Counted from the stretch's first letter, positions 18,301 through 27,294 are shown. The stretch: DNA of 64,000 nucleotides from Palsa-744 sp036498265 (GCA_036498265.1 DASYFT010000006.1:62001-126000); one strand, 5' to 3'. Made by a program: numbers and translations. The notes: generated by a model from the sequence alone, not told the origin.

Positions 18301-19902
18301 CTCGCCAAACTCGACTCCGCGGCCGGTCGGGGGCTCGACATCGTGGCTGCCGGGGAGGACCGCCACCTCTACGCCTGGCACGCCGACGGCACGCCGGTGG
18401 GCGGCTTCCCCGTGCTCGTGGAGGATCCCGACAAGGTGGCCTCCGTCGACCACACGAGCAACCAGATCGCGTTCAACTCGAACGCCAACCAGAACCCGGG
18501 CAAAGACGAAGACCAGGGGAAGATCGTGGACACGCCGGCGGTCGCCTACCTCGACGGCCCGGACAAGCCGCCCAGCATCATCGTCGGCACGAACGAGGAG
18601 TACCTCACGAACACCGGCGACGAGGGACCGATCAACGCCTCGGCCGTGAACACCGCCTCACTCGGGGCCCTGGGCAACGTGCTCAAGTTCGCCAACGGAC
18701 GCGTCTACGCGATCAACGCCGCCGGCGATTCCTCCAACCCCTCCTCCGATGCGACCGGCGGCTTCAGCTGCAGCGAATCGCACTGCAGCTCCTCCGCCTT
18801 CCGCGCCGGCTGGCCGGCGAAGGTCGGGATCATCAACGCCGGCCTGCTGCCGGATGTGGGCGAGGGCATCAACGGCTCGCCCGTCGTCGCGCCGGTGAGC
18901 TGTCCGGAAGGTGGCGGCGGCCTGAAGATCGGCGTCACGCCCGATGCGGGCCCCGGCTACCTGCTGAACGCCGACGGCAGCTCCTGCTACGGCTCCACGG
19001 AAGGCAGATACAACGCCCTGCAGACCGATATCAGCAGCGGCACCGGGAAAGTCGACACCCCCGCGTTCCCGGCCGTGGGTGAGCCCTCGTTCGGCACGCT
19101 CGACGGCACGACGACCAACATGTTCGCCCCCGTCGCAGGGCTGCTGCGGGCGCTGGACGTGGTCGCACCCGACTACCAGAAGGGCAGCCAGGACTTCACC
19201 GCAGCGTGGAACGCCGGGACGGGACAGTTCGCGCCGGGCTTCCCCGCCGTCAACAACGACCTCTCGTTCATCACGGGCCAGGCGGTCGGCGACGTCACGG
19301 GCAACCAGCCCGCGCAGGAGGTGGTCGCGGGAACGGCCTCGCAGGACCTCGAGGCATACAACTCCTCCGGCGCTCCCGCCAGCAGCGAATGGCCCAAGCT
19401 CACCGGTGACTGGCTCGTGGCCACGCCGGTGCTCGGATCGCTCGGCACGATCGATACCGCGGAAACGGCCAGGAAGGACGTCGTCTCACTGACGCGCTCC
19501 GGCACCCTCTCCGTCTACTCCACCCCGGCGTCCGCCTGCTCGCCAAGCTCGTGGCCCAACTTCCACCACGACCTCGCGAACTCGGGCGACTACACGCGCG
19601 ACGCCATCGCACCGGGAGTGCCGCTGGCGCTCACCGTCTCCTCCACCAGGGTCCTCAGCTGGACGGCGCCGGGCGGCGACCTCATGTGCGGGACGGCCAC
19701 CGCCTACGAGATGGTCACCTCGCCCAACCCGATCACGCCGCAGAACTTCGCGAGCGCCACCCACCTCGGCGGCGCACCCACGCCGGCCGCCGCCGGCACC
19801 ACGCAGTCATACACGCTGCCGCCCACGGCGCAGCTCTACGTCGCCGTCCGCGCCGTCGACGAGCAGGGCAACATCGGCCTGCCGGCCGTCAAGCGGCGCT
19901 GA
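15355..19902 (+). CDS. Secreted S8 (subtilisin-like) peptidase with beta-propeller-like repeats
   Basis: This 1515-aa exported protein has a signal segment (about 38-60, ending AAAPALA-DF). The subtilase domain shows the Asp motif GELDSGILWN (about 172), then DHDGNGYASDIAGWNYVDNNNDPFDD leading into the His motif GHGTGESA (about 336), and the Ser motif TGKSAGVTG (about 496). The oxyanion-hole Asn of subtilisins (AGNE) appears as AADE. Beyond about residue 820 lie FG-GAP/PQQ-like blade repeats (LIVANSDGWIHAYRY, KEVVASDIQGNVYAWD, DIVAAGEDRHLYAW). A fibronectin-like C-terminal segment ends the protein. It probably degrades external protein or matures surface proteins; activity is uncertain. It is larger than typical subtilases. 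Confidence 0.85.
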   Translation: MPAGRLGAGRLRTRERGRSGVGAWICSGWGGAAWARVRPLAAVALVTLAGALACAAAPALADFPYVGNGSPGEPASWSLAPGQTPTNVGGLGWKFAATPAQPPPAEANPAENLAVSQSNSQPDELCGVTGMSLVDPHATFPSGTGSCIAAGSPVKTAFEVSLGRPDVSIGELDSGILWNSAGDMLQLRKKILINAGELPAPRADLTKTFDPSTGVDCEAAHAGTGGDYNAHGAMPGGEPGGSGPIPYDATGQGVFNTLSYACDSRVAHVVQTYPRCTNPPTTSACRNGPEGLLTPEDLIIAFSDGVDHDGNGYASDIAGWNYVDNNNDPFDDVQYGHGTGESADSTAEANNSAGEVGTCPNCMVLPLRVGESFVADANRFAEATIYATDRGVSVVQEALGTYNDPVFARQAIDYAYNHGVTVIASAADEAAEHHNQPGALPHTIVVNAIEGPASLAGVPVTNKPPSYLQLDGCTNFGTRVDLSVPATSCSSEATGKSAGVTGLVYSAALNACGAPLYGHCAGVTGTKLAAASDCTRVDGSQCAITPNEVRQLLASGNIAGTTLNSSSTIAGNPPSTGSAAADMGQGGQADDVNTAQQPETACSVGMAPGCTDPNLNTTFAADEQGGVEGPLPDTFRYPSRKGFDEFFGYGRIDAYKSVEAAAQGWVPPEADITSPEWFDQLDPAKASFAVSGYVSARTRYTCRVEIAPGAQPNNAPTSSGGDFVAVPSTYCNGSTKHALPHTGLLATVSTATLQSLFPHGAPASFTGNENGGLAQSSNGRPNTLPYAFTIRVAVSSAAGAPGPAMTGEDRRQAFLHRDQSMLGGFPIEMRGDGDASPLLADLVGDDSNQLIVANSDGWIHAYRYSPSTGKVKELPGWPVHTEPLPLHTGERAFAGGELSTAHYDPVLEAPAAGDLFGDGRKEVVASDIQGNVYAWDSTGHLVFHQTSNPSYSGGPLPGDPAWEAQRAGTRQRTESGFLTSPVLAKLDSAAGRGLDIVAAGEDRHLYAWHADGTPVGGFPVLVEDPDKVASVDHTSNQIAFNSNANQNPGKDEDQGKIVDTPAVAYLDGPDKPPSIIVGTNEEYLTNTGDEGPINASAVNTASLGALGNVLKFANGRVYAINAAGDSSNPSSDATGGFSCSESHCSSSAFRAGWPAKVGIINAGLLPDVGEGINGSPVVAPVSCPEGGGGLKIGVTPDAGPGYLLNADGSSCYGSTEGRYNALQTDISSGTGKVDTPAFPAVGEPSFGTLDGTTTNMFAPVAGLLRALDVVAPDYQKGSQDFTAAWNAGTGQFAPGFPAVNNDLSFITGQAVGDVTGNQPAQEVVAGTASQDLEAYNSSGAPASSEWPKLTGDWLVATPVLGSLGTIDTAETARKDVVSLTRSGTLSVYSTPASACSPSSWPNFHHDLANSGDYTRDAIAPGVPLALTVSSTRVLSWTAPGGDLMCGTATAYEMVTSPNPITPQNFASATHLGGAPTPAAAGTTQSYTLPPTAQLYVAVRAVDEQGNIGLPAVKRR

Positions 19903-19932
19903 CCCGGAGGCCGGCCGCGCACAGGTGGGCGG

Positions 19933-22488
19933 TCAGGCGCGGACGCGCTCGCCGGCGGGGTCGAACAAGGGCTCCTTTGCCACCTGCCCGGGCACCCACT
20001 CCCCGAAGATGTCGATCTCCACGCTCTCGCCGAGCGCCACGTCGGCCGGCAGGTAGGCGTAGGCGATCGAACGCTCGACCGTGTAGCCGTAGCCCCCGCT
20101 GGTGACCCTGCCGAGCACGTCACCTCCCACGCGTACCGGCTCGTTGCCCAGCGCCACCGAGCGCGGGTCCTCGAGCACGATGCAGCGCAGCCGCCGATCC
20201 GGCGCGGGCGGCTCGGTGCCAGCGCCCACCCCGAGTGCCTCAGCGCCCACGAAGCCGCCCTGCTTCCTCACGCAGAACCCGAGCCCCGCCTCGTAGGGGG
20301 TCTCATCGGGAGTGATGTCGGCCGCCCACACGCGATAGCCCTTCTCGAGACGAAGCGAGTCGATCGCGCGGTAGCCGCCCGCCACGAGGCCATGGTCGCG
20401 CCCCGCCTCCCAGAGGGTCCGCCACAGCCCGGCGCCGTACTCCGTCGGGCAGTACAGCTCCCAGCCGAGCTCCCCGACGAACGTCACCCGCAGCGCCCGC
20501 ACGGGGACGTCCCCCACCGCCAGATCGCGCATCCTCATGTACCCGAAGCGCAGCGGATCGTCGGTCAGCGTGGAGAGGATATCCCGCGCGCGCGGGCCCC
20601 ACAGCGCGAAGCATGCCCAGCGAGCCGTCACGTCGACGCAGCGCACGCTGCCGTCCGCGGGCGCATGGCGACGGATCCAGCTGAGATCGTGATTCCCGAA
20701 CGCCGTGCCGGTGACGATCGAGAACACCTCCTCCTCCACGCGCGTGACCGTGAAGTCGCACTCGATGCCGCCCCGGCCATTGAGCATCTGCGTGTAGGTG
20801 ATCGCCCCCACGTCGCGCGCGACGTGGTTGTCACACAGCCGCTCCAGGAACGCGGCCGCGCCCGGCCCGGCGATCTCCAGCTTCGCGAAGGACGACTCGT
20901 CGAACAGCCCGGCGCGCTCACGGGTGCCCGAATGCTCCGCACCGATCGCCGGCGACCAGTGCATCCCCGCCCAGCCGCGCGGCCGCAGCGACTCCTCGCC
21001 CGCCGCGGCGTTGGGCTCGTACCAGTTGACCCGCTCCCAGCCGGACTTCTCGCCGAAGGCGGCGCCGTGGGCCAGGTGCCAGGGGTAGGCGCTCGACGTT
21101 CGCAGCGGCCGGCCGGCCAGGCGCTCGTGGCCGGGGTAGCGGATGTCGTAGTAGGTCTCGTAGACCTCACGGGCGCGCCCCAGCGTGTAGCTCGGCGATC
21201 GGTAGTGGGGTCCGAACCGGCGGATGTCCATCTCCCACACATCCGTCGACGGCTCTCCCGCGAGGATCCACTCCGCCATCACCCGTCCGATGCCGCCCGC
21301 GCCGGCGAGCCCATGCGCGCAGAAGCCGGCGGCGACGAACAGCCCACGCACCTCGCTCTCGCCGAGGCAGAACTCGTTGTCGGGCGTGAACGCCTCCGGC
21401 CCGTTGATGAGCCGCGTCACCGTGATCTCGTCCATCACCGGCACCCGGCGGACGGAGTTGGCGGCGATCTCCTCGAACCGGGGCCAGTCCTCCTCGAGCA
21501 GCCTGCCGTTGAAGTCCTCCGGGATCGCATCCACGAGATGTGCGTCGAGCGACCACGGCGCGGAGGAGCGCTCGTATCCGCCCATCACCAGACCACCACC
21601 CTCCTCGCGGAAGTAGATCAGCAGGTCCGGGTCGCGGAGCGTCGGCAGGTGGGCCAGCGCGCCACCGCTGTCGCGCTCGCGGAAGGGCTGTGTCACGAGG
21701 TACTCGTGGGCGAACGGCACCACGGGCACCCGCACGCCGGCCATGCGCCCGATCTGCGCCGCGAACATTCCGCCGGCGTTCACCACGATCTCCGCCTCGA
21801 TCGGACCCCACTCCGTCTCCACGCCACGCACCCGCCGCTGCGTCGCCCCCTCCTCCACGTCGATGCCCGTCACCCGCGTGTTGGTGAAGATCCGACAGCC
21901 GCCGGCGCGCGCCCCGTCGGCCAGCGCCGTCGTAAGGAGCGACGGGTCCAGATAGCCGTCGCTCGCCAGGTAGGAGGCGCAGCGCACGCCATCCGTGGAC
22001 ATCAGCGGGAACAGCTCGCGCGCCCGGTCCGCCGAGATGAGCTCGAGCGGCAGCCCGAACGTCCGCGCCCATGCGACCTGGCGGAGCACCTCCTGCTCCC
22101 GCTCCGGCGTGCAGGCCAGACGGATGCCGCCGCACTCCACCCAGCCGCAGTCGAGCGTCCGGTACAGCTCGACCGAGTCCATCATCAGGCGCGTCAGCGA
22201 GAGGCTCGAGCGCAGCTGGCCCACGAGCCCGGCCGAGTGGAAGGTCGAGCCGCTCGTGAGCTCGCTGCGGTCGAGCAGCACCACATCGCGCTCTCCGAGC
22301 TTGGCGAGGTGGTGTGCGATGGCGGCGCCGCCCACGCCTCCGCCGATGATCACCACCCGCGCGCGCGCCGGCAGCTCGCGACGTCTCGCCGGCCGCGAGC
22401 TCGAGCCGGGGGCGGCCTGCGAGCCTGCCGGCTCGTCACCCTCACTCGGCTGCGCTTGCAAGCCACTCCTCGAACCGCGGCCCTGCAA
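19933..22488 (-). CDS. FAD-dependent oxidoreductase-GcvT fusion (dimethylglycine/sarcosine dehydrogenase-like)
   Basis: Enzymes of this architecture oxidise N-methyl groups of dimethylglycine or sarcosine, with folate taking the one-carbon unit. The N-terminal Rossmann motif is VVIIGGGVGGAAIAHHLA. SELTSGSTFHSAGLVGQLRSS is typical of the DMGDH FAD-linkage region. A DAO-like body continues to about 430. A GcvT aminomethyltransferase half starts near HWSPAIGAEHSGTRERAGLFDESSF and ends with RVTSGGYGYTVERSIAYAYLP. Length is 851 aa from the ATG at 22488, which overlaps the upstream kinase by 47 bp; the first 40 residues look non-conserved, so the true start may be later. Exact substrate unproven. 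Confidence 0.85.
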   Translation of the reverse strand: MQGRGSRSGLQAQPSEGDEPAGSQAAPGSSSRPARRRELPARARVVIIGGGVGGAAIAHHLAKLGERDVVLLDRSELTSGSTFHSAGLVGQLRSSLSLTRLMMDSVELYRTLDCGWVECGGIRLACTPEREQEVLRQVAWARTFGLPLELISADRARELFPLMSTDGVRCASYLASDGYLDPSLLTTALADGARAGGCRIFTNTRVTGIDVEEGATQRRVRGVETEWGPIEAEIVVNAGGMFAAQIGRMAGVRVPVVPFAHEYLVTQPFRERDSGGALAHLPTLRDPDLLIYFREEGGGLVMGGYERSSAPWSLDAHLVDAIPEDFNGRLLEEDWPRFEEIAANSVRRVPVMDEITVTRLINGPEAFTPDNEFCLGESEVRGLFVAAGFCAHGLAGAGGIGRVMAEWILAGEPSTDVWEMDIRRFGPHYRSPSYTLGRAREVYETYYDIRYPGHERLAGRPLRTSSAYPWHLAHGAAFGEKSGWERVNWYEPNAAAGEESLRPRGWAGMHWSPAIGAEHSGTRERAGLFDESSFAKLEIAGPGAAAFLERLCDNHVARDVGAITYTQMLNGRGGIECDFTVTRVEEEVFSIVTGTAFGNHDLSWIRRHAPADGSVRCVDVTARWACFALWGPRARDILSTLTDDPLRFGYMRMRDLAVGDVPVRALRVTFVGELGWELYCPTEYGAGLWRTLWEAGRDHGLVAGGYRAIDSLRLEKGYRVWAADITPDETPYEAGLGFCVRKQGGFVGAEALGVGAGTEPPAPDRRLRCIVLEDPRSVALGNEPVRVGGDVLGRVTSGGYGYTVERSIAYAYLPADVALGESVEIDIFGEWVPGQVAKEPLFDPAGERVRA

Positions 22489-23341
22489 CTGCGGCGCGCA
22501 GCCGCTCGACGTGCTCCCTGGCGTAACCAGTGAAGTCGAAGTCCAGCTCGGAGATCTGCGCCTGCACGATCCCCCAGGCAGCCTCCCTGGCGTCGGAGAG
22601 CACGCGCATCAGCTTCAGCGCGGCGCGGCGGCCCGCAGTCGGCGGCTGCGCGTAGTACGCGCTCAGCATCCGCTCGTCGTCCTGCTCCCCGAAGTGGTTG
22701 TTGACCGACAGGTTGCCGAGGTCGAAGAGGGGGTCGCCCATCCCGGCGTACTCCCAGTCGACCACCATCATGCGCCCGTCATCGGCACGGATGATGTTCC
22801 CGGCGAGCAGGTCGTTGTGGCAGGGCCGGCGCGGTCCGCCCGCCAGGCAGGCGGCGATCCGCTCGGACGCCGAGACCAGCTCGGCGTATCCAGCCGGTGG
22901 CGTCCCGCCGCGTCCGCGGACGACGGCCTCGTAGCGGGCCAGCAGGTCCGGCACCCAGAAGCCGGCCGGCAGGCGCACCCCAGAGTCGTGAAAGCGGCGC
23001 AGCGCTCCGGCGATCTCCTCCGCCGCCTCGGCGACCTCACGCGGGCCGACGGGCTCGCAGTCGACGAACCGCGTGATCAGGCAGTCCTCGAACGCCGCCA
23101 CGACGGGGGGCGCCAACCCGAGTCCGGCGGCAGTTTCGTTCGCACGGCGCTCGGCCTCGCGCACGATCCCCAGCATCTCGGTGTCCTTGCCGGGTAGGCG
23201 CACCACGTAGTCATCGCCTCCCAGCCTGACGCGGAAGTTCCGGTTGGTGATCCCACCCTGCAGTGGACGCGGCTCGCCGCCGAGCGGGCCGAGTGACGGC
23301 TCCACCCGCTGCAGGATGTCGTTCAGCTCGCCCACCGCCAC
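22442..23341 (-). CDS. Choline/aminoglycoside kinase-family phosphotransferase
   Basis: The 299-aa protein has the protein-kinase-like fold of choline/ethanolamine and aminoglycoside kinases: N-lobe GGITNRNFRVRLGGDDYVVRLPG, catalytic loop CHNDLLAGNII (HxDxxxxN) and the metal-binding MMVVDWEYAGMGDPLFDLGNL. The pattern is nearest to LicA/choline-kinase enzymes. It lies upstream of, and overlaps, the DMGDH-like gene, suggesting a shared role with methylated amines such as choline breakdown products; this is inference. The ATG at 23341 diverges from the threonine ammonia-lyase gene with an 81-bp gap. Confidence 0.82.
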   Translation of the reverse strand: MAVGELNDILQRVEPSLGPLGGEPRPLQGGITNRNFRVRLGGDDYVVRLPGKDTEMLGIVREAERRANETAAGLGLAPPVVAAFEDCLITRFVDCEPVGPREVAEAAEEIAGALRRFHDSGVRLPAGFWVPDLLARYEAVVRGRGGTPPAGYAELVSASERIAACLAGGPRRPCHNDLLAGNIIRADDGRMMVVDWEYAGMGDPLFDLGNLSVNNHFGEQDDERMLSAYYAQPPTAGRRAALKLMRVLSDAREAAWGIVQAQISELDFDFTGYAREHVERLRAAVAGPRFEEWLASAAE

Positions 23342-23373
23342 CGCCTACCGTTTGCGCGATAAGGCGCGCAGCC

Positions 23374-23379
23374 TATACC
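23374..23379 (+). promoter_or_regulatory. -10-like hexamer (TATACC) before threonine ammonia-lyase
   Basis: TATACC lies in the 81-bp divergent gap. A 13-codon ORF begins with ATG at 23391, reads MSPESRSCSRKWP and ends overlapping the start of the lyase gene at 23423. It has no branched-chain amino-acid run, so classical attenuation is not supported. Confidence 0.4.
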
Positions 23380-23422
23380 TTCACCGGACCATGTCCCCCG
23401 AGTCTCGCTCCTGCTCACGGAA

Positions 23423-24673
23423 ATGGCCGTGAGCGAGTCCCCGCCCGGGCCGTCCGCCGCCGAGCTCCTCGCCGCGGTCGACCCCGCGGCGGCACGCGAG
23501 GCGATCGCGGGGCGCAGCACCCGCACGGCCACCCTCGCCTCCGACGAGCTCGCCGCGCTCGCCGGGTCGCCCGTCGTGCTGAAGGCCGAGTGCCTGCAGC
23601 GCACCGGTTCGTTCAAGATCCGCGGCGCGCTCAACAAGGTCTCCGTGCTGGGCGAGCGGGCCGCTGCCGGACTGGTCACTGCGAGCGCCGGCAACCACGG
23701 GCGCGCCGTGGCGGCGGCGGCGCGGCTGGCCGGCGTCGGCTGCGAGGTCTTCATGCCGATCGACGCCACCGTCTCGAAGGTCGCGGCGGCAGAGCGGCTC
23801 GGGGCGCACGTGCACATGGCGGGCGCCTCGGTCGAGGAGGCGCTCGCCCTGGCCGCCGAGCGCGCCGAGACGGGCGGAGCGGCGTTCGTGCACCCGTTCG
23901 ACGACGTCGACGTGATCTCCGGTCAGGGGACGATCGGCCTCGAGCTGCTCGAGGACGTACCGGACCTCGCGCGCGTGGTCGTGCCCGTCGGCGGCGGCGG
24001 CCTGGCGAGCGGGATCGGGGTCGCGCTGCGGCGAGCCGGCGCACGGGTGGAGCTCGTGGGCGTCCAGGCGCGGGCGTGCGCGCCGTATGCCAGCGTGATC
24101 GGGCCCGGAGCCGCGCTCTCGCCGGAGCTCTCGCCCGGTGCCACGATCGCGGACGGCATCGCGATCAAGCGGCCGGGGGCGCTCACGCTGCCGCTGCTCG
24201 GTGAGCTGCTCGACACCCTGGAGACGGTGAGCGAGGATGAGATCGCTCACGCGATGGTGCTGCTCGCCGAGAGCTCCAAGCTGGTCGCCGAGGGGGCCGG
24301 CGCCGTCGCCGTCGCCGCGCTGCTCAGCGGGCGCCTGCCGGCGGTCGCGGGCACCACCGTGGCCATCGTGTCGGGAGGCAACGTCGACGGCGGGCTGCTG
24401 GCGGGCCTGCTGCGCCGCCATGAAACCGAGGCCGGCCGGCGCGTCCGCATGTTCACGCGGGTCCCCGACCGCCCGGGAGGCCTCGCGGAGCTGCTCAACC
24501 TCATCGCCGGCGCTCGCGCGAACCTGGTGAGCCTCGAGCACGTGCGCGAGGCGGTGCCACTGCGGGTGCGGGAGACCGGCGTCGAGCTGACGCTCGAGAC
24601 GCGCGGCCCCGGCCACACCGAGGAGGTCCTCGCGGCGCTCGCAGAGGGTGGCTACGACGTGAGCCTGGAGTAG
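23423..24673 (+). CDS. ilvA: Threonine ammonia-lyase with ACT domain
   Basis: It converts threonine to 2-oxobutanoate and ammonia, the first step to isoleucine or threonine breakdown. The PLP lysine is in QRTGSFKIRGALNKV (about residue 67), SAGNHGRAVAAAARL binds PLP phosphate, and PVGGGGLASGIG is the glycine loop. The C-terminal about 80 residues (RMFTRVPDRPGGLAELLNLIAGARANL) are an ACT domain, so feedback control by isoleucine or valine is likely. At 416 aa it has one ACT domain, the shorter type. It is flanked by catabolic genes, so a catabolic role (TdcB-like) is possible. Confidence 0.9.
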   Translation: MAVSESPPGPSAAELLAAVDPAAAREAIAGRSTRTATLASDELAALAGSPVVLKAECLQRTGSFKIRGALNKVSVLGERAAAGLVTASAGNHGRAVAAAARLAGVGCEVFMPIDATVSKVAAAERLGAHVHMAGASVEEALALAAERAETGGAAFVHPFDDVDVISGQGTIGLELLEDVPDLARVVVPVGGGGLASGIGVALRRAGARVELVGVQARACAPYASVIGPGAALSPELSPGATIADGIAIKRPGALTLPLLGELLDTLETVSEDEIAHAMVLLAESSKLVAEGAGAVAVAALLSGRLPAVAGTTVAIVSGGNVDGGLLAGLLRRHETEAGRRVRMFTRVPDRPGGLAELLNLIAGARANLVSLEHVREAVPLRVRETGVELTLETRGPGHTEEVLAALAEGGYDVSLE

Positions 24674-24676
24674 TGC

Positions 24677-26140
24677 CTAGAGGGCGGCGCTCGCCGCCAC
24701 GAATGCCCGCCAGCGCTCGCGCCCGGCGAGATGCTCCTCGCCGGCCGGCCCAGGGCTCACGACGCCGCCGTCCGGCAGCAGCCGCGCCGCATCCTCCACG
24801 CTCCCGAACACGCCGGCACCGACCCCGGCCAGCATCGCCGAGCCGAGCACGGTCGCATCGGCCGGGCCGCGCAGGAGCGGCATCCCGAGCGCGTCGGCCT
24901 GTATCTGCAGCAGGGTCGGGTCGTTGGTGAGGCCGCCGTCGACGCGCATGCCGCGGACCGGGGCAACCTCCGCGAAGGCGGCGACGATGTCGGCGACCCG
25001 CCACGCGATCGCCTCGAGCGCGGCCCGCGCGACGTGCGCCGGGCGCACGCCCGGGTGCAGGCCCGAGATCACGCCGCGAGCGCCGGGCCGCCACCACGGG
25101 GCACCGAGGCCGGCCAGCGCCGGCAGCATCATCACGCCGCCGCTGTCGGCGACCGTGGCCGCGAGGCCGGCCAGCGCCCTGGCGTCCGGCGCGAGGCCCA
25201 GTCCATGCGCCAGCCAGTCGAGCAGAGAGCCCGCCGCGAACACGCCGCCCTCGAGCGCATAGGCGATCTCGCCGATGGCATCCCCCACGCCGGATCCCGC
25301 CCATCCGACCGTCGGCAGCAACCCGCTCGCCGCCACCACACCCGAGGTCCTGCCCAGGACGAACACGCCGGTCCCGTAGGTCGCCTTCAGCTCACCCGTG
25401 CCGACGGCGCCCGAGCCCGCGAGTGCGGCCTGCTGGTCGACGAGCTGAGCGCAGAGGGCGATCGGCGCCGGCCAGCGGGCACAGCGGAGCTCCCCGAGCG
25501 AACCGAACGTGGGTCCGACGTCGGGGAGAAGCTCGCGCCGAATGCCGAAAGTTGCCAGCAGCTGCTCATCCCAGTCGCGTCCGCCGGTGGCGAGCAGCTG
25601 GGTGCGAGACGCCGTGGAGAGGTCGGTCGCAAAGCGCCCGCCGAGGCGGTCGGTGAGGTAGGCGTCCACGGTGCCGAGGCGCAGCCGACCGCCGTCGAGG
25701 GCGCTGCGCACCCGAGCGTCGTTCCGAAGCAGCCAGGCCAGCCTGCCGGCGGAGAAGTAGGGGTCCAGCGGAAGCCCCGAGCGCTCCACATCCGCCGGCG
25801 CGATCTCGGCCAGCAGGGGCTCCTGGCGCTTGTCCTGCCACACGATCACCTGCGTCAGGGTCTCGCCGCTGTCCGCGTCCCAGGCGAGAACCGACTCGCC
25901 CTGATGCGCGATACCGGCGGCTGCCACGGGCCGGTCGCCGGCGCGGCCGAGCAGCTCCGCCACGGAGTCCATGACCGCCTCGAGGACCAGCGCCGGGTCC
26001 TGCTCCACCCGTCCGGGGGCCGGGTGCTCGACGGGCACGGGCCGCCGGGCTTGCGCGACGCAGCGCAGCTCGAGGTCGAACAGAGCCGCCTTCACGGCCG
26101 TGGTGCCCTCGTCGATGCCGAGCAGCAGCGGTGCGCTCAA
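24677..26140 (-). CDS. FGGY-family carbohydrate kinase (glycerol-kinase-like)
   Basis: The 487-aa product has the FGGY kinase pattern: LLLGIDEGTTAVKAALFD (phosphate 1), the substrate region IVWQDKR, and ATYGTGVFVLGRT with MRVDGGLTNDPTLLQIQADALG in the second domain. Glycerol kinase is the closest known theme, since a glycerol-3-phosphate-oxidase-like gene precedes it. The usual GlpK WxxxxRT..DPxxxDxxxR motif is only partly visible. The TTG start at 26140 overlaps the TGA of the upstream gene and has GGGGTGG before it; the frame beyond is a shadow. Exact sugar or polyol unproven. Confidence 0.85.
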   Translation of the reverse strand: MSAPLLLGIDEGTTAVKAALFDLELRCVAQARRPVPVEHPAPGRVEQDPALVLEAVMDSVAELLGRAGDRPVAAAGIAHQGESVLAWDADSGETLTQVIVWQDKRQEPLLAEIAPADVERSGLPLDPYFSAGRLAWLLRNDARVRSALDGGRLRLGTVDAYLTDRLGGRFATDLSTASRTQLLATGGRDWDEQLLATFGIRRELLPDVGPTFGSLGELRCARWPAPIALCAQLVDQQAALAGSGAVGTGELKATYGTGVFVLGRTSGVVAASGLLPTVGWAGSGVGDAIGEIAYALEGGVFAAGSLLDWLAHGLGLAPDARALAGLAATVADSGGVMMLPALAGLGAPWWRPGARGVISGLHPGVRPAHVARAALEAIAWRVADIVAAFAEVAPVRGMRVDGGLTNDPTLLQIQADALGMPLLRGPADATVLGSAMLAGVGAGVFGSVEDAARLLPDGGVVSPGPAGEEHLAGRERWRAFVAASAAL

Positions 26141-27294
26141 CGCCCACCCCGCTCGACCGCGTCGCGCCGTGCAGCGCGCTCCCACCATGCACGCCGGCTC
26201 GGGTGGCGCGACTGCTTCGCGAGGCTGCGGAGGGGAGCCAGCTGGACCAGCTCGAGTCCCGCGAGGAGCCCGACGACGTGCTCGCCGATCGCAAGCGACG
26301 CCGACACCCCGGTCGAGCGGATCGCCGCCACGTGCACCAGACCCGGGAGCGCTCGCGAGTGCTCGATCACATAGTTGGTGTGCCGCCCCGCCGGCCGCAG
26401 GCCGGCGTAGGAGCCACGCAGCTCGGAGTCGTCGATCGCAGGCCACATGCGCCGCGCGCGCTCCACGATCAGCTCCTGCGCGTCCGCCTCGACGGACCAG
26501 TCGTGCTTGTCGGTCCGCTCGCGAGCGGTGGGCCCGGCGATCACGTGATCGTCCACGGTCGGGAACACCAGGACCCCCTTGCCGAGTCGTGAGGGCACCG
26601 GCAGCAGGATCTCCTCCAGTGGCGCTCCGGCCGGCGGCGCGAAGACGAGGAACTCGCCCTTGCGCGGGTAGATCGCCGGCAGATCGTCGCCCGCCATCCG
26701 CGCGACATCGTCGGCGAACAGCCCCGCGCAGTTCACGGCCGCGCGCGCGTGCCACCGCTCGCCGGCCGCCAGCTCGATCGCCACGCCCCGCGACCCGGCC
26801 GCCCCGAGGCCCACGACGGCGTCGCCGAGGCTCACGCTCGCTCCGGCGGACTGCGCGGCGCCGGCCAGAGCCTCGACCAGTGCCACCGGGTCGGTGACGG
26901 CCTCCCCCGGCACGAGAAGCGTCCCGTCAGGTTCAAGGTCGGCCGCGACGCCGTTCGCGCCGGCGTTCACCGCCAGACGCGAGACCGCCGCGACCTCCTC
27001 CTCGCCATGCGGGACGAGGCGGGCGCCGCAGTGGAGCACCGGGACCCCGAGCTCCGCGAGCAGCGCCCTGCGCAGCTCGGCCGAGCGCAGCAGCAGGCGC
27101 GTCTCGAGCTCGCCGGGATGCGAATCGAAACCGGTGTGGAGGATCCCGGAGTTGGACCCGCTGGCGCCCAGCGCGAGCTCGCTCTGGGACTCGAGCACCA
27201 GCGCGGCCACCCCGCGCCGCGCCAGCGCGTGCGCCACCGCGCAGCCGACCACGCCGCCGCCGATGACCGCAACCTCTGCTCCGGGGAGCGCCAT
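26137..27294 (-). CDS. FAD-dependent oxidoreductase, glycerol-3-phosphate dehydrogenase/L-2-hydroxyglutarate oxidase-like
   Basis: DAO-fold flavoprotein of 385 aa from the ATG at 27294 (or 392 from the GTG at 27315). FAD binding is GAEVAVIGGGVVGCAVAHAL. The substrate-domain motif YPRKGEFLVF and the later VLVFPTVDDHVIAGPTA match the GlpA/LhgO-type oxidase subgroup. Adjacency to the FGGY kinase, with a 3-bp stop/start overlap, suggests kinase then oxidase action on glycerol or a related polyol. Reduced FAD would pass electrons to menaquinone. Neither start has a good ribosome site. Confidence 0.82.
   Translation of the reverse strand: MALPGAEVAVIGGGVVGCAVAHALARRGVAALVLESQSELALGASGSNSGILHTGFDSHPGELETRLLLRSAELRRALLAELGVPVLHCGARLVPHGEEEVAAVSRLAVNAGANGVAADLEPDGTLLVPGEAVTDPVALVEALAGAAQSAGASVSLGDAVVGLGAAGSRGVAIELAAGERWHARAAVNCAGLFADDVARMAGDDLPAIYPRKGEFLVFAPPAGAPLEEILLPVPSRLGKGVLVFPTVDDHVIAGPTARERTDKHDWSVEADAQELIVERARRMWPAIDDSELRGSYAGLRPAGRHTNYVIEHSRALPGLVHVAAIRSTGVSASLAIGEHVVGLLAGLELVQLAPLRSLAKQSRHPSRRAWWERAARRDAVERGGR

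Noticed and set aside
20392..22533. 713-codon plus-strand frame opposite the DMGDH-like gene
   Set aside because: No recognisable domain; mirrors the FAD/GcvT gene on the other strand.
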